From Bacillota bacterium (GTDB taxonomy: Bacteria; Bacillota; Clostridia; Lachnospirales; Lachnospiraceae): 64,000 nucleotides of DNA. The stretch covers positions 28,101 through 92,100 of the forward strand of contig JAEXOU010000018.1 in the NCBI GenBank assembly GCA_023439125.1, written 5' to 3'. Of this stretch, positions 25,761 to 35,290 are shown piece by piece. Numbering within the stretch: the first letter of the stretch is position 1; every line of letters begins with the position of its first letter. Position numbers and translations under genes: made by a program. The notes under the pieces are model-generated. The model worked only from the letters and a program-made list of their open reading frames with translations, did not search any database and was not told the DNA's origin.

Positions 25761-26931
25761 TTCCTCCACCTACACCGATTTTTCTTTTCATCTTCTGGAT
25801 CGTAATCCCAATACCAAAGTGTGACAATGAACTGAAGGTTAAAAAAATGGTCTCGCAAGTTCTAAATATAAGTTGGCGAAATTTCCATGGTAAAACTTTT
25901 GAAATAGTAAATGATGTCTCGTTATTAATGCTATAGGTAACTAATTCAGGACAATCAGCAATCAGTTGCTCAAATATATACTCTTCCTTATGATTCGTTC
26001 TCAAGTATTCTTGTGCATTGTTTATGCATTGTTGTCGTAAATCAGCATAGTCGATCGCATCACAAAGTGTTGTATACCATTCCTCTGATGTATTGTTTGT
26101 AAAAAAACCGTTACTTCTGTCTTGTATAACCAGTTCATAAGGCATGCATTTTGAATAAATCCCACAAATACCATATCTAGTGTACTCAATGAATTTATTA
26201 TAATATTTTCTCTCATTAAAGTGATCTGGATTTAATACTGCAATACCAATATCAAATTTATTTTCCGTCATAAAAAGGACATATGCTTCCAAATTCATCG
26301 AAGGAACATAATGTACCATCTGTTGATCTGTAATTTCTCTCATATCAGGATGTAAACCAACAAACCAAAACTCTAATTGGTTATGATACTTTTTTTCCAA
26401 CTGAATATATGCTGGTTTCACATATTTCTCAAAATTTACTGTATGCCATTCTGAAGCAGCCATAACAATCTTTACATTTGCACCTAATTTACGCGATTTT
26501 TGAATTGCTTCAGGCTTCACTGCTGTATTTATTACAATAGCTCTTCTACAATTAAGGTAATCCATATACTCATCTGCTATTAATGGGTTTGGTGTCATTA
26601 ATCCCTCACACAAACCTATGCATTTTAGTAACCACTTTTTCCTTTCCGGATACCAGAAAGACCCCTTCGGCATATCTTTTAAATCATCATCCAGATAATA
26701 AAAAATTTTAATTTTACTCTTTGCTGCGATTTTCAATATTGCATATGAAATTGGACTTTGTCCTCGTACACAAATTATTACATCAGCTTTTTGAAGAACA
26801 TTCTTATTACACCTACTGGCATTGACTTTCTCTACAGATACATCTCGTGTTCTAACAAGATACTGAAAGCTTCTATATATCTCTTCTAAAGTAGGTTGCT
26901 CCCCTTCGTGTAACAGCAAAATATTTGTCAT
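25753..26931 (-). CDS. Glycosyltransferase-like protein (GT-B), paralogue of the next gene
   Basis: A 392-residue protein. VIICVRGQSPISYAILKIA, YYLDDDLKDMP, VMAASEWHTVNFEKYVKPA and KFDIGIAVLNPDHFNERKYY resemble GT-B transferases that lack strong motifs. It is collinear with the product of 26963-28162 (CIRGQS, YDDDF, FDVGIAPL, KYINKYIEYT). ATG 26931 has GAGG nine bases upstream, inside the end region of the preceding frame; upstream ATGs have no ribosome site. The C-terminus ends in an unusual GVGGGRG tail, perhaps from a deletion. Donor and acceptor are unknown. Confidence 0.72.
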   Translation of the reverse strand: MTNILLLHEGEQPTLEEIYRSFQYLVRTRDVSVEKVNASRCNKNVLQKADVIICVRGQSPISYAILKIAAKSKIKIFYYLDDDLKDMPKGSFWYPERKKWLLKCIGLCEGLMTPNPLIADEYMDYLNCRRAIVINTAVKPEAIQKSRKLGANVKIVMAASEWHTVNFEKYVKPAYIQLEKKYHNQLEFWFVGLHPDMREITDQQMVHYVPSMNLEAYVLFMTENKFDIGIAVLNPDHFNERKYYNKFIEYTRYGICGIYSKCMPYELVIQDRSNGFFTNNTSEEWYTTLCDAIDYADLRQQCINNAQEYLRTNHKEEYIFEQLIADCPELVTYSINNETSFTISKVLPWKFRQLIFRTCETIFLTFSSLSHFGIGITIQKMKRKIGVGGGRG

Positions 26932-26962
26932 AACTGATTTCCTCATATTCATAAAGGTTGTA

Positions 26963-28162
26963 TTATCTATTATGTTTCTTGAAGATTTCATTATAGTCTT
27001 TTCCTAAAATGTAATGTCCCCAAACTAGTTTAATAAGACTAGTAATACCATCTTTTCTAATTCGAACGCTTGCACGTCCTATATAATCGAATGCAATCAA
27101 CATCTTATTCATCACCTTAACTTTAGTTACACCCTTAACTCTAATTCCATGTGGGGCTTGATATGTAACTAATAACGGATACTTTTGAATAGTTCTTTCA
27201 ATTAATTTATCTAATCCAAAATCCTCTAGCAATCTGTGTTGTGCATTTATAACACATTCTTTACGAAATTTTTCGTTTCTCATTTTATTCAAAGCATCGA
27301 TCCAAGCTTTAGGAGTATTTTCACATAACAAACCGTCAATCCCGTGCTTTACAAAGCTCTCATATGGTTCAACTTTTGAAAAGATGCATGGGATACCAGC
27401 CAATGTATATTCAATATATTTATTAATGTACTTGCATGATGTAAAATCTCCTTCAACTAATGGTGCTATACCAACATCAAAATCTCCCTCAAACAAATAT
27501 TTTTTAAATTCTAAAAGCGACATTCTTGGAATATAGTGAACCAAATTATCATCCACCAAGTCCTTTAAATCTGGCTTTACTACGATAAAGGTCCAGTCTA
27601 TACATTGTCTTGTATCATGATCTAATTCCATGATAGCATTGCGAATAATTTTGTCAAAAGCATTTACTGTACCATCGCTAGCATAATAGACAACCTTTAA
27701 CACAGATTTCGCCCTAAAGTTTCTTTTTATATTGATTTCCTCTTCCTTCACAGGTGTGTCAATTCTAACATAGGACATCTGTTTGTTAATTTCTTTTAAT
27801 CTCATTGCTAAGGTATCATTCCCAGAAAAAAGTGCATCGGAATAGTGTATGTTTTTCCTAATTGCTTTCACCTGCAATTTCCTTCGCGCTACAAAATCTT
27901 GTAAAGAAAGGAAATCGTCATCATACATACAAACTATCAGCCTATTAGTCACTTTACCTAGCCTTAATATCTCAGAACTAATATAACTTTGCCCCCTAAT
28001 ACAATAGATAATATCGCACCACTCAATATCCTTATTAGTAACATCTCTTACACTCTTTTTTCTAACTTCAATATTATACTTTTGAGATAACCTTTCAAAA
28101 AAAGGTAGGCTAAGTCCTACTGATGGCTCCATAACTTCGTATGTAAATAATATCCTTACCAT
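26963..28162 (-). CDS. Glycosyltransferase-like protein (GT-B)
   Basis: A 399-residue protein. VRILFTYEVMEPSVG begins a Rossmann-like N-half with IIYCIRGQSYISSEILRLG, and the C-half has VVYYASDGTVNAFDKII and DFDVGIAPLVEGDFTSCKYI followed by EYTLAGIPCIFSKVEPYE. The last segment is where retaining GT-B enzymes hold the sugar nucleotide. It begins four bases after the flippase ends, and the paralogous transferase follows, so the two probably add successive sugars to the repeat unit. A tandem duplication is likely. Confidence 0.75.
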   Translation of the reverse strand: MVRILFTYEVMEPSVGLSLPFFERLSQKYNIEVRKKSVRDVTNKDIEWCDIIYCIRGQSYISSEILRLGKVTNRLIVCMYDDDFLSLQDFVARRKLQVKAIRKNIHYSDALFSGNDTLAMRLKEINKQMSYVRIDTPVKEEEINIKRNFRAKSVLKVVYYASDGTVNAFDKIIRNAIMELDHDTRQCIDWTFIVVKPDLKDLVDDNLVHYIPRMSLLEFKKYLFEGDFDVGIAPLVEGDFTSCKYINKYIEYTLAGIPCIFSKVEPYESFVKHGIDGLLCENTPKAWIDALNKMRNEKFRKECVINAQHRLLEDFGLDKLIERTIQKYPLLVTYQAPHGIRVKGVTKVKVMNKMLIAFDYIGRASVRIRKDGITSLIKLVWGHYILGKDYNEIFKKHNR

Positions 28163-28165
28163 TGA

Positions 28166-29632
28166 TTAACTTCTTCCTTTCAATAAGTCGAACACTATCT
28201 TTTTTATCTCATAAAAAGCTTCAATTTTAAAAGCTATTGCTCCAACTATATAAATAATCACCCCAGTAACTATTTGTAATATAAGTACCATTACATAATT
28301 ACTCTGTACTAAAATTACCCCTAATAGATATGTGATTATACACATAACAACTGTTAATACAGTTGCAGGAAACAAATCCTTAATCCATTCATGAAAACTA
28401 TATCCTGTAATTTTTTTGCAAAACACCTGAGTAACAATTACTACGATCACTGTAATCAATGATGTGTTAAATGCAACCATATATATGTTGTAATCAAGTA
28501 CAAAAATACCAATCGAAACGCTTGCTATTAACAGTACACATCTTAACGTTTCAATATGAAAACCTTTCTTACTATCTCCAGATGCATAGATCAATTGCAT
28601 ATTTAGTGACCGAAACACGTTAATAGAAAATGTCAAACATGTTGCCCAAAGAATCGGAACGCAAGGTAACCATTTTTCAGTAAAAATAAAGGCAATTAAA
28701 CTTCTCCCTACAACTGCCATTCCTGCCATCATCGGGAAGATGATAAAACTTGTAATGGAAACCATTTTACGTAATATTTGCTTTAGTTTTTCTGGATAAT
28801 CTTGATGTTCAGATAGAGTAGGAAGCAATACACTGCTTAAAGCACCAAAGGTATGCAAGCAAACCAGTTCTGGTAATTGTGCGCCTTTTGTGATATAAGC
28901 CAATTCATCTTTTGTGTATCTCTTTCCAAATACTGTATTATAAGTATTATTCGAAATAAAATCCAAAACTGTTCCCAAAAAAATCCATGAGCTTACTTTA
29001 AATATGCTCTTTAACCTTGAAAAAGAAAATGCAAAGGTAGGCTTCCATTTAACTTTTATAAACATAATGAAACTACCAAGAAAATCCTTAGCCAAAGTAT
29101 AAATAACCAATGACCAAACTCCATATCCTAGATATGCCATTATAACACCAATGACACCTCCAATTAGATTTGACAAAAAAGATACAAAACATAATTCTTT
29201 AAATCGAAACTCTCGAACGACGATAGTATTTTGGACAATTGCAAAAGAATAAAAAAATAAATCAATTAATTGTACTCTTAGTACGCTTACAAGAAGAGGT
29301 TCATTATAATAGTCTGCAATAAAAGGGGATGCAAAATAGAAGATTCCATACAGCACAGCGGCTAAAAATAGACTAAAATAAAGAGCAACAGAATAGTCTA
29401 AGTTGTCTATCTCTTTTTTTCTTACAAGTGATGTACTTAAACCTCCCTGTATTACGATTCCAGAAAATAGAATAAAGATGCCGGTAATAGCCACAATACC
29501 ATAGTCATAGGGTAACAGAAGCCGAGCTAATACAATTGAAATAATTGTAGATACTCCCCTTGATAGCAATGTTTCAACCATTTTCCATATGGAATTTGCT
29601 GCGAATATTCTTCGATTAACGTTTTTACTCAT
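28166..29632 (-). CDS. Polysaccharide flippase (Wzx, MOP superfamily)
   Basis: A 488-residue membrane protein with about 12-14 helices. The N-terminus (ANSIWKMVETLLSRGVSTIIS, then LLPYDYGIVAITGIFILFSG) is typical of PST-type exporters. It moves the undecaprenyl-diphosphate-linked repeat unit across the membrane. It is encoded between the polymerase-like protein (29676-30752) and two transferases, which is the normal company for a Wzx/Wzy-dependent pathway. Confidence 0.92.
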   Translation of the reverse strand: MSKNVNRRIFAANSIWKMVETLLSRGVSTIISIVLARLLLPYDYGIVAITGIFILFSGIVIQGGLSTSLVRKKEIDNLDYSVALYFSLFLAAVLYGIFYFASPFIADYYNEPLLVSVLRVQLIDLFFYSFAIVQNTIVVREFRFKELCFVSFLSNLIGGVIGVIMAYLGYGVWSLVIYTLAKDFLGSFIMFIKVKWKPTFAFSFSRLKSIFKVSSWIFLGTVLDFISNNTYNTVFGKRYTKDELAYITKGAQLPELVCLHTFGALSSVLLPTLSEHQDYPEKLKQILRKMVSITSFIIFPMMAGMAVVGRSLIAFIFTEKWLPCVPILWATCLTFSINVFRSLNMQLIYASGDSKKGFHIETLRCVLLIASVSIGIFVLDYNIYMVAFNTSLITVIVVIVTQVFCKKITGYSFHEWIKDLFPATVLTVVMCIITYLLGVILVQSNYVMVLILQIVTGVIIYIVGAIAFKIEAFYEIKKIVFDLLKGRS

Positions 29633-29675
29633 TTCATAAAACCTACCTTATTTATTAACTATACACTTTCGTATA

Positions 29676-30752
29676 TTATTTGTATAAACTATTATTAATC
29701 AGTATTGGAAAATATAAATTATTATTAATCCAGTAACAGCTAATTAAGTTCATAAATACAGTTGATAGGATAATTATCCCATCCCCCTTATTTATTGAAT
29801 TATTTCTAGAATATAATCTGCTCATACGATTATTACTAGTTCTTAGATTTTTTATCCCATACATAAACAGAAAATACATTCCATAGATCAAAGCCCTTTC
29901 ATATGTGAAATTAATGGATAAAAGTGGGATGTATAATAAGTTTAACATTATGATACTCTTCATATTCTTCCTTACCTGTGGTGATTGATATCTTAGTATA
30001 TAGTAGAAGATAAAAAATACGAGAATATATGTTACGGAATACACAAGAAAAGCAATCAAACTAGGTGATTCCTTTCTTCCCATTTCAATCCATTCAAGTG
30101 ACTTCATTGTTGGTACAATCTTGACAAGAATATGATATAACGCATTCGATTTCAGAAGTAGCAATCCTGCCATTTCAGCAAAAACAATTAAAAGATACTT
30201 TTTTTTCGACAATTTCTTATCATATAAAATAAAAATCAGATTAAATACTGCTGAAAAGTGAAACATCGCACCTATTAAATTGCAAATCACAAATCTCTTC
30301 TTTGAAGTTTTTTCACCGATCAAGAAGTGATAGGAATAAATACAAATGGCGAACGCTATAGCACTTCTAAGACCACTAGCAAAGCCTACACATGGAAATA
30401 TTAAGGCAATGGCTGCTGCTAGAGCCTTTTTATTTGTAATTTTAAAAACTCCACACGTAAAGACTACTACAAAAATTATAGAGATAACTCCTCTATATGC
30501 AGTAAAGCTTAGACCCGCTCTGTTGCATATCTTAGCCAATAATAAAGTGGCTGGTTCGAAATTACTCCATACGCCATGAAATATTTCTTCATACATCCAT
30601 TGATTAACAGCATAATCGTTAGACCATGTGTTAAAAGTTATCAATATACCAATGTATATCATAATAATCCAATACAAAACAACGGATTTGGGGCGAACTA
30701 ATGAAAAAATGATCAATAAAAGTGGAATTGCATAAGGAATAATTTCCATCAT
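29676..30752 (-). CDS. EpsG/Wzy-type polysaccharide polymerase
   Basis: A 358-residue protein with about ten membrane helices. WSNDYAVNQWMYEEIFHG lies in the first large loop and SGLRSAIAFAICIYSYHFL in the middle, as in EpsG-family polymerases with a conserved Arg-rich loop. Its likely job is joining repeat units on the outer face of the membrane. It starts one base after the previous gene ends, with GAGG ten bases before ATG 30752. Wzy proteins vary strongly, so the call rests on topology and context more than on motifs. Confidence 0.78.
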   Translation of the reverse strand: MMEIIPYAIPLLLIIFSLVRPKSVVLYWIIMIYIGILITFNTWSNDYAVNQWMYEEIFHGVWSNFEPATLLLAKICNRAGLSFTAYRGVISIIFVVVFTCGVFKITNKKALAAAIALIFPCVGFASGLRSAIAFAICIYSYHFLIGEKTSKKRFVICNLIGAMFHFSAVFNLIFILYDKKLSKKKYLLIVFAEMAGLLLLKSNALYHILVKIVPTMKSLEWIEMGRKESPSLIAFLVYSVTYILVFFIFYYILRYQSPQVRKNMKSIIMLNLLYIPLLSINFTYERALIYGMYFLFMYGIKNLRTSNNRMSRLYSRNNSINKGDGIIILSTVFMNLISCYWINNNLYFPILINNSLYK

Positions 30753-30753
30753 A

Positions 30754-31701
30754 TCATTGACACCTCGTTTGATGATTTATTATTTCTTTAACAAAAGAAT
30801 CTATTGTATGCTTTTCAAGAATGCTTTCTTTGATTGGGTGATAAGGTAAACTCATAAAATCCTTCACTCCTTCAATATTATCATTAGTCAAAATATACAT
30901 ATTATTAGGGTCATAAAATTCAAAATTATTTACAATCTGATTTGTCGTAATAAGCTTAACATCATTGAAAATTGATTCATAATCTCTCATCGTAGCACCT
31001 TGCTGATTAGGCAATGCAATATTTAATATTGCTCTTGATTCTGTCACCAGCTTAATAACCTCTTCATAAGGAATAGGCTTTGAATAAAATCTCTTTTTTT
31101 TCGAAACACGAGTTGAAGGCATGATTAAAAACTTAGTCGTTAATCCCATTTCTTCAAATTTCTTTTGCAATTCAAGAATATATTCTGCTCTACCTTTATC
31201 TTTTCCAACGTATATTATGTCATATTTCTTCTCACATTTTTCTCCTATAAATGAAGTTAAGTAGCCCCCTGATGAGAAAAGATTTAAGTCGTATTTATCA
31301 CTATCATGTTTATCATATGTCCAAACATCAATTCCTTCTGGTATCTCATTCGGTAATATATGATGAGCCTTTCCAACCATATTCGTATAATCGAATATAA
31401 TTTTACTATCCGGAAGATGACTTTTTAACCAGTTTAAAAATTGCCTTGTAATAATGCTATCCTGAACAATAATAAATTTTCTTGATGACTTAAGAATTTG
31501 TTTGTTAAACATCCCTTTTTGTGGTGCTTTTATCCTTATGAGAAACTCCAAGAAAATTCTTCCCAAAACGGTCTTGTATCGATAAGGGTGTAAGACCGCA
31601 TAGCCGCCATTTTCCAACCCTTTCTTAACATATCCGGTTTCTGCAGTTATAAACAAAACATCTTTTTTGTTGAATCCATTATCTATTCTAGCGTCTCTCA
31701 T
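30754..31701 (-). CDS. Glycosyltransferase-like polysaccharide biosynthesis protein
   Basis: About 315 residues without membrane segments. DVLFITAETGYVKKGLENGG begins it, IIFDYTNMVGKAHHILP lies in the middle, YDIIYVGKDKGRAEYILEL starts the C-half, and ESRAILNIALPNQQGATMRDYESIF resembles the nucleotide-sugar region of CgeB-like GT-B proteins. I do not recognise a precise family. ATG 31701 has AGGA ten bases upstream; the GTG at 31710 sits too close to it. Its place between an epimerase and the polymerase supports a transferase role. Confidence 0.6.
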   Translation of the reverse strand: MRDARIDNGFNKKDVLFITAETGYVKKGLENGGYAVLHPYRYKTVLGRIFLEFLIRIKAPQKGMFNKQILKSSRKFIIVQDSIITRQFLNWLKSHLPDSKIIFDYTNMVGKAHHILPNEIPEGIDVWTYDKHDSDKYDLNLFSSGGYLTSFIGEKCEKKYDIIYVGKDKGRAEYILELQKKFEEMGLTTKFLIMPSTRVSKKKRFYSKPIPYEEVIKLVTESRAILNIALPNQQGATMRDYESIFNDVKLITTNQIVNNFEFYDPNNMYILTNDNIEGVKDFMSLPYHPIKESILEKHTIDSFVKEIINHQTRCQ

Positions 31702-31783
31702 TTCATACACATCCTAATCCATATTTGCATAAATACTTTGCAAACAAGCAAGCACCTCTGTTAACTCGAATTGCTCAAAATAC

Positions 31784-32656
31784 TCACCCTTCTGTTAATT
31801 CGATTGATTGTTCAAGTGAGTTAATCCTGTAATTCTCTTTATATTCACTCATCTGCATATCATAAGCCAAGTCACCAAACGCCTTAATAGCAAGTCCACT
31901 GATTTTCCCCGATCCTTTCATCATAAGCCTAATCACCCATTCAAATCCGGGAATCAATAAAATCTTATGTTTCTTTACCTTTGCTATCATCTTTACCATT
32001 TCACTGGTTACTGTGTACTCTCTATTTTGTGGATAGTACACACCTGATTCCTCATTATCTATCATCAGTTTAATGAACTCACAAAGATTATCGATATGCA
32101 GCATAGAACGCTTATTATGAACTACTGGAAACACAAATAACTTAGTTGCAAGCTTTACAAGTTCTGAGTAATTCCCCTTGCTACCTTTTCCATAAATCAT
32201 AGGTGGTCGAATAACAACAACCTTAAATATATCGTCACTCATCTCTTGTACTGCTTTATCCGCCTGCCATTTGGAATCACCATAAAAATTAGCTGGCTTT
32301 GGTATCGTCTTATCCGTTATTACTTTCTCACTGCATCCTCCATAAACAATCATAGAAGACATGAAGATGAATTGCTTTACACCCTCATTCTTGGCTTTAG
32401 TTGCAACTTCAATTGCTAAATCTGTGTTCACGTTATAATATAATTTTTTTTGCTCCTCTGTTACCGAGCCGACATCCGCATGAGCAATTCCTGCAACGTG
32501 GTATACCACATCATAATTAGAAAAATTGTGATTTCTCCAATCATCATTTAACATATCTAATGTTTCAACTTGATATGCTCCTTTTACTTTACCTAACCAC
32601 TTTTCAACAGACACTCCTATGTAACTATTGGCTCCTGTTATTAATATATGTTTCAT
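31784..32656 (-). CDS. NAD-dependent epimerase/dehydratase (extended SDR)
   Basis: A 290-residue SDR. HILITGANSYIGVSVEKWLG binds NAD, VYHVAGIAHAD is the next family motif, and the catalytic FMSSMIVYGG and NFYGDSKWQAD carry Ser and Tyr-Lys. It resembles WcaG/GalE-like enzymes that act on UDP-GlcNAc-derived 4-keto sugars. ATG 32656 is preferred, with GAGG nine bases upstream inside the end of the sugar transferase gene; the ATG at 32671 adds five residues. Since it follows the initiating sugar transferase, it may reduce a 4-keto sugar that the transferase then loads onto the carrier lipid. Confidence 0.85.
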   Translation of the reverse strand: MKHILITGANSYIGVSVEKWLGKVKGAYQVETLDMLNDDWRNHNFSNYDVVYHVAGIAHADVGSVTEEQKKLYYNVNTDLAIEVATKAKNEGVKQFIFMSSMIVYGGCSEKVITDKTIPKPANFYGDSKWQADKAVQEMSDDIFKVVVIRPPMIYGKGSKGNYSELVKLATKLFVFPVVHNKRSMLHIDNLCEFIKLMIDNEESGVYYPQNREYTVTSEMVKMIAKVKKHKILLIPGFEWVIRLMMKGSGKISGLAIKAFGDLAYDMQMSEYKENYRINSLEQSIELTEG

Positions 32657-33329
32657 CAACGCATTCCTCAAATCTTTTTGTCTCTATGTTCTGCTTCCTA
32701 ATATTACCAGTTCCTCCCTCTACTACACCTTCATGTCTTAAGACACTTATAAATGTACCAAAAAAACACTTTGCATCCATAAGGAAACCAAACTTCTTTA
32801 CATATTCACCATCAAGCTTCGCTTTTATTGGTATTTCCAACTCATCTCTACCATTGATCTGTGCCCACCCAGTAATACCTGGTTTTACATCATTTGCGCC
32901 ATATTTATCCCGTTCTTCTATAAGATCACTCTGATTCCACAATGCTGCTCTAGGACCACACACACTACATACCCCTGTAAATAGAACCTGATAAAATTGT
33001 GGAAATTCATCAATTGAATACTTTCGAGCAATTCTTCCAAATCTGGTTATGTATGCGTCTGGATTTGAAAGCATATGTGTTGGCATATCCTTCGGTGTAT
33101 TCGTTCTCATAGTTCGAAACTTCCATATCTTAAAACTCTTTTTATGTAGGCCAACTCGTTCCTGTTTGAATAAAATCGGCCCAGGTGAATCGATTTTAAT
33201 AATTATTGCAATTACCAACATGAATACTGCAAGAAAAATACATATCGGTAAGCAGATAAGAATATCCAACAATCGCTTTATTGGCATATATATTCTCTGC
33301 TTTTTTGTAAACTTATATGACATAATCAA
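32625..33329 (-). CDS. Initiating sugar-phosphate transferase (polyprenyl-P glycosylphosphotransferase)
   Basis: A 234-residue short-form enzyme of the RfbP/PglC class. One N-terminal hydrophobic re-entrant helix (LLDILICLPICIFLAVFMLV) precedes the catalytic FKQERVGLHKKSFKIWKFRT. Then come SIDEFPQF and GPRAAL, and KPGITGWAQINGRDEL closes the family signature. It places the first sugar-1-phosphate on undecaprenyl phosphate. The start is TTG 33329 (GAGG six bases upstream) or ATG 33323. It overlaps the epimerase gene by 32 bases. Short forms of this kind often use diacetamido-trideoxy sugars, which fits the CapD, DegT and GNAT genes of the operon. Confidence 0.93.
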   Translation of the reverse strand: MIMSYKFTKKQRIYMPIKRLLDILICLPICIFLAVFMLVIAIIIKIDSPGPILFKQERVGLHKKSFKIWKFRTMRTNTPKDMPTHMLSNPDAYITRFGRIARKYSIDEFPQFYQVLFTGVCSVCGPRAALWNQSDLIEERDKYGANDVKPGITGWAQINGRDELEIPIKAKLDGEYVKKFGFLMDAKCFFGTFISVLRHEGVVEGGTGNIRKQNIETKRFEECVDETYINNRSQ

Positions 33330-33490
33330 TTACTTCCTCTTTTACTTTTTTCAAGCACCCGATTGGATTAAAACTTTGTTCTTTTACAACAAAAGACCCA
33401 CGGTAACTTCACAGCCACTCGTTGGCCTTGTTGAAATTCTTATATCATTTAACTTATGGCTCTTAGAATGCAAAACCTCTATATTATGCA
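33330..33490. other. Spacer within the operon
   Basis: A spacer of about 160 bases between the co-polymerase and the sugar transferase. It is longer than other gaps in the operon. A perfect 16-bp palindrome, ATGCATTATAATGCAT, lies at 33486-33501 across the end of the co-polymerase gene. No terminator with a T-run was found, so read-through is expected. Confidence 0.4.
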
Positions 33491-34888
33491 TTATAATGCA
33501 TCCGTCTCAATTAAAATGACTCCAAGAACAGATTTTTTCCACAACATAATGTGATCAATTTCATCTTGTAATTGTGTATATGTCGCTTTGTCCTGTTCTT
33601 CTACTAATACAACACAATCTGCGTTTTGCACTAAATCGATAGCAAATGAGTCCATTAGAATGTTACCAGCAAGTTTAAAAACGTGAGATCCTTTGTTTTT
33701 TTCTATTTTGCTAATTATTGGTTCGACTTTCTCCTTATTTGAAGTACTTACAAATACAACTGTTTGCTCTTTCTCACTCAGCATACCTTGAATATTACGC
33801 CCAATGTATTTGCAAATATGATCATAGTCTGAAGATTTTAAGTTGACTTCCCCAATCCAAGCAAACCATTTATCAACAAAATGAAACTTACGTTTTCTTT
33901 TCGTTGGAATCTCACCTATTACTGTTATTCCCCTACAATCTTTTAATTCCTTTGTTGATGATATTTTGTTGCTTGTAATAGCAATAAAAAAATAATATAC
34001 TAAACCTAACAATGTACCGATAAGTCCAGTTAATAATATAGTTTTTATTATACTTTTTACTATTCTTTCAATATTATATTCGAATACTGGTTCACCCGCT
34101 GATACCCATTTATTATATTCTTGCGTCTTATCAAATAAATTTTTTACTAGTTCAGCTACATACTGATTATTAGCTTGCTGCAACTTGTCTAGATCAAGAT
34201 TCACATTCTCATAACTTGATTCATTAACAACTGTACAACTATGTTCCCCAATTAAATCTTGTAGCTCTTGTGTTTTTTTACTTAACCCAGTCATGATCAG
34301 GTTTTTAATCTCTGTGCAAGATTCTTCATTCACATTCACTACCTTGATATTGATTAATGCTGATGATTCTGAAACATTAGTTGATATAATCTCGGTCAAA
34401 TATCTGCGTTCACTTATTTGTGAAGAATTCTCCATAATTTCGCTATATAATTCCCCTTGAGTTAAATAATTGCTATATGCATCAAGTAATCTTTTCGTAT
34501 TATCTATATTTTGATAAGATAATTCGGGTAATATTTTGTAATTAGAGTCAACATATACACTAAAAGAACAGACATATTCATTAAATGGATTTATCTTCAT
34601 CAATATAGAATTATTATTATATTCATCCTGTGTTAGCTTAGACTTTTTTAAGTTGTTAATCTCAGAAGTTAATGAATCTCCTTTTTCTCGATAATTATCC
34701 ATCTCAATCTGAAACTGAGCACGCTCTTTTTCCATTGCAATATTGTCATTATATTTACTGCTTAATACATATGTTTTATAGCCACCAAATAACAGTGCTA
34801 ATATGATTGCTACTAAAGCTATTCTTCTCCAAGATTTTAATGTCTTATAAATAGTAAATCTCAGATTTATTTCTTGTTCATCTTTCAT
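33491..34888 (-). CDS. Wzz/CapA-like chain-length co-polymerase fused to a degenerate tyrosine-kinase domain
   Basis: A 465-residue protein. A membrane helix (IALVAIILALLFGGYKTYV) and a long extracytoplasmic part with coiled-coil stretches (about residues 45-265) lead to a second helix (LLTGLIGTLLGLVYYFFIAI) as in polysaccharide co-polymerases. About 150 cytoplasmic residues follow, laid out like a BY-kinase (TVVFVSTSNKEKVEP, ILMDSFAIDLVQNADCVVLV), but no Walker A lysine loop is seen. No Tyr cluster ends the protein. It is the first gene of the operon, 140 bases after its promoter, and would set chain length with the EpsG-like polymerase. Confidence 0.82.
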   Translation of the reverse strand: MKDEQEINLRFTIYKTLKSWRRIALVAIILALLFGGYKTYVLSSKYNDNIAMEKERAQFQIEMDNYREKGDSLTSEINNLKKSKLTQDEYNNNSILMKINPFNEYVCSFSVYVDSNYKILPELSYQNIDNTKRLLDAYSNYLTQGELYSEIMENSSQISERRYLTEIISTNVSESSALINIKVVNVNEESCTEIKNLIMTGLSKKTQELQDLIGEHSCTVVNESSYENVNLDLDKLQQANNQYVAELVKNLFDKTQEYNKWVSAGEPVFEYNIERIVKSIIKTILLTGLIGTLLGLVYYFFIAITSNKISSTKELKDCRGITVIGEIPTKRKRKFHFVDKWFAWIGEVNLKSSDYDHICKYIGRNIQGMLSEKEQTVVFVSTSNKEKVEPIISKIEKNKGSHVFKLAGNILMDSFAIDLVQNADCVVLVEEQDKATYTQLQDEIDHIMLWKKSVLGVILIETDAL

Positions 34889-35035
34889 AAATTAAATCCT
34901 TCCATATTGATTTTAAATAAATTACAAATAGAAAATGTAGAGAATACTCTATTTGATAAACATTTAATATGTATTCGACACCTATCTACTTATGATAACA
35001 TTATTTACTATTATACACAACTTTTTTCATTATAC

Positions 35036-35064
35036 AATATATAAATTTTTAGTGTTTGTGTCAA
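35036..35064 (-). promoter_or_regulatory. Main promoter of the polysaccharide operon
   Basis: On the minus strand, TTGACA (35059-35064) and TATATT (35036-35041) are spaced by 17 bases, a near-consensus sigma-A promoter. Transcription would begin near 35029 and leave a leader of about 140 bases before ATG 34888. It stands back to back with the promoter at 35210. Confidence 0.7.
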
Positions 35065-35209
35065 GTATGTAGAATCACAATACATGTGTTACATTTCATA
35101 AATTAACTAGCGAGAAATTTATCATTTGTGTTATTTATAAGTATATACCTGCTCATTGTCCTCAAGACTTTGTAATATAAATGTACCTGATAATAAACAA
35201 ATTTATCTC

Positions 35210-35237
35210 TTGATAACAATATGTAAACGTGTATAAT
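35210..35237 (+). promoter_or_regulatory. Promoter of the O-antigen ligase/polymerase-family gene
   Basis: TTGATA (35210-35215) and a perfect TATAAT (35232-35237) are spaced by 16 bases. Transcription would start near 35244, about 47 bases before ATG 35291. Confidence 0.65.
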
Positions 35238-35290
35238 AAATATATTGACAATATACAAGTAAAATACCTATTAATTATGAAGGAGAAATT

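Larger units (their letters stand above)
34889..35290. other. Divergent intergenic region between the polysaccharide operon and the polymerase/ligase gene
   Basis: About 400 AT-rich bases carrying two divergent promoters (35036-35064 minus, 35210-35237 plus) and the two leaders. Ribosome sites GGAAGG (before 34888) and GAAGGAG (before 35291) are visible. No riboswitch or clear operator was found by eye. Confidence 0.6.
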
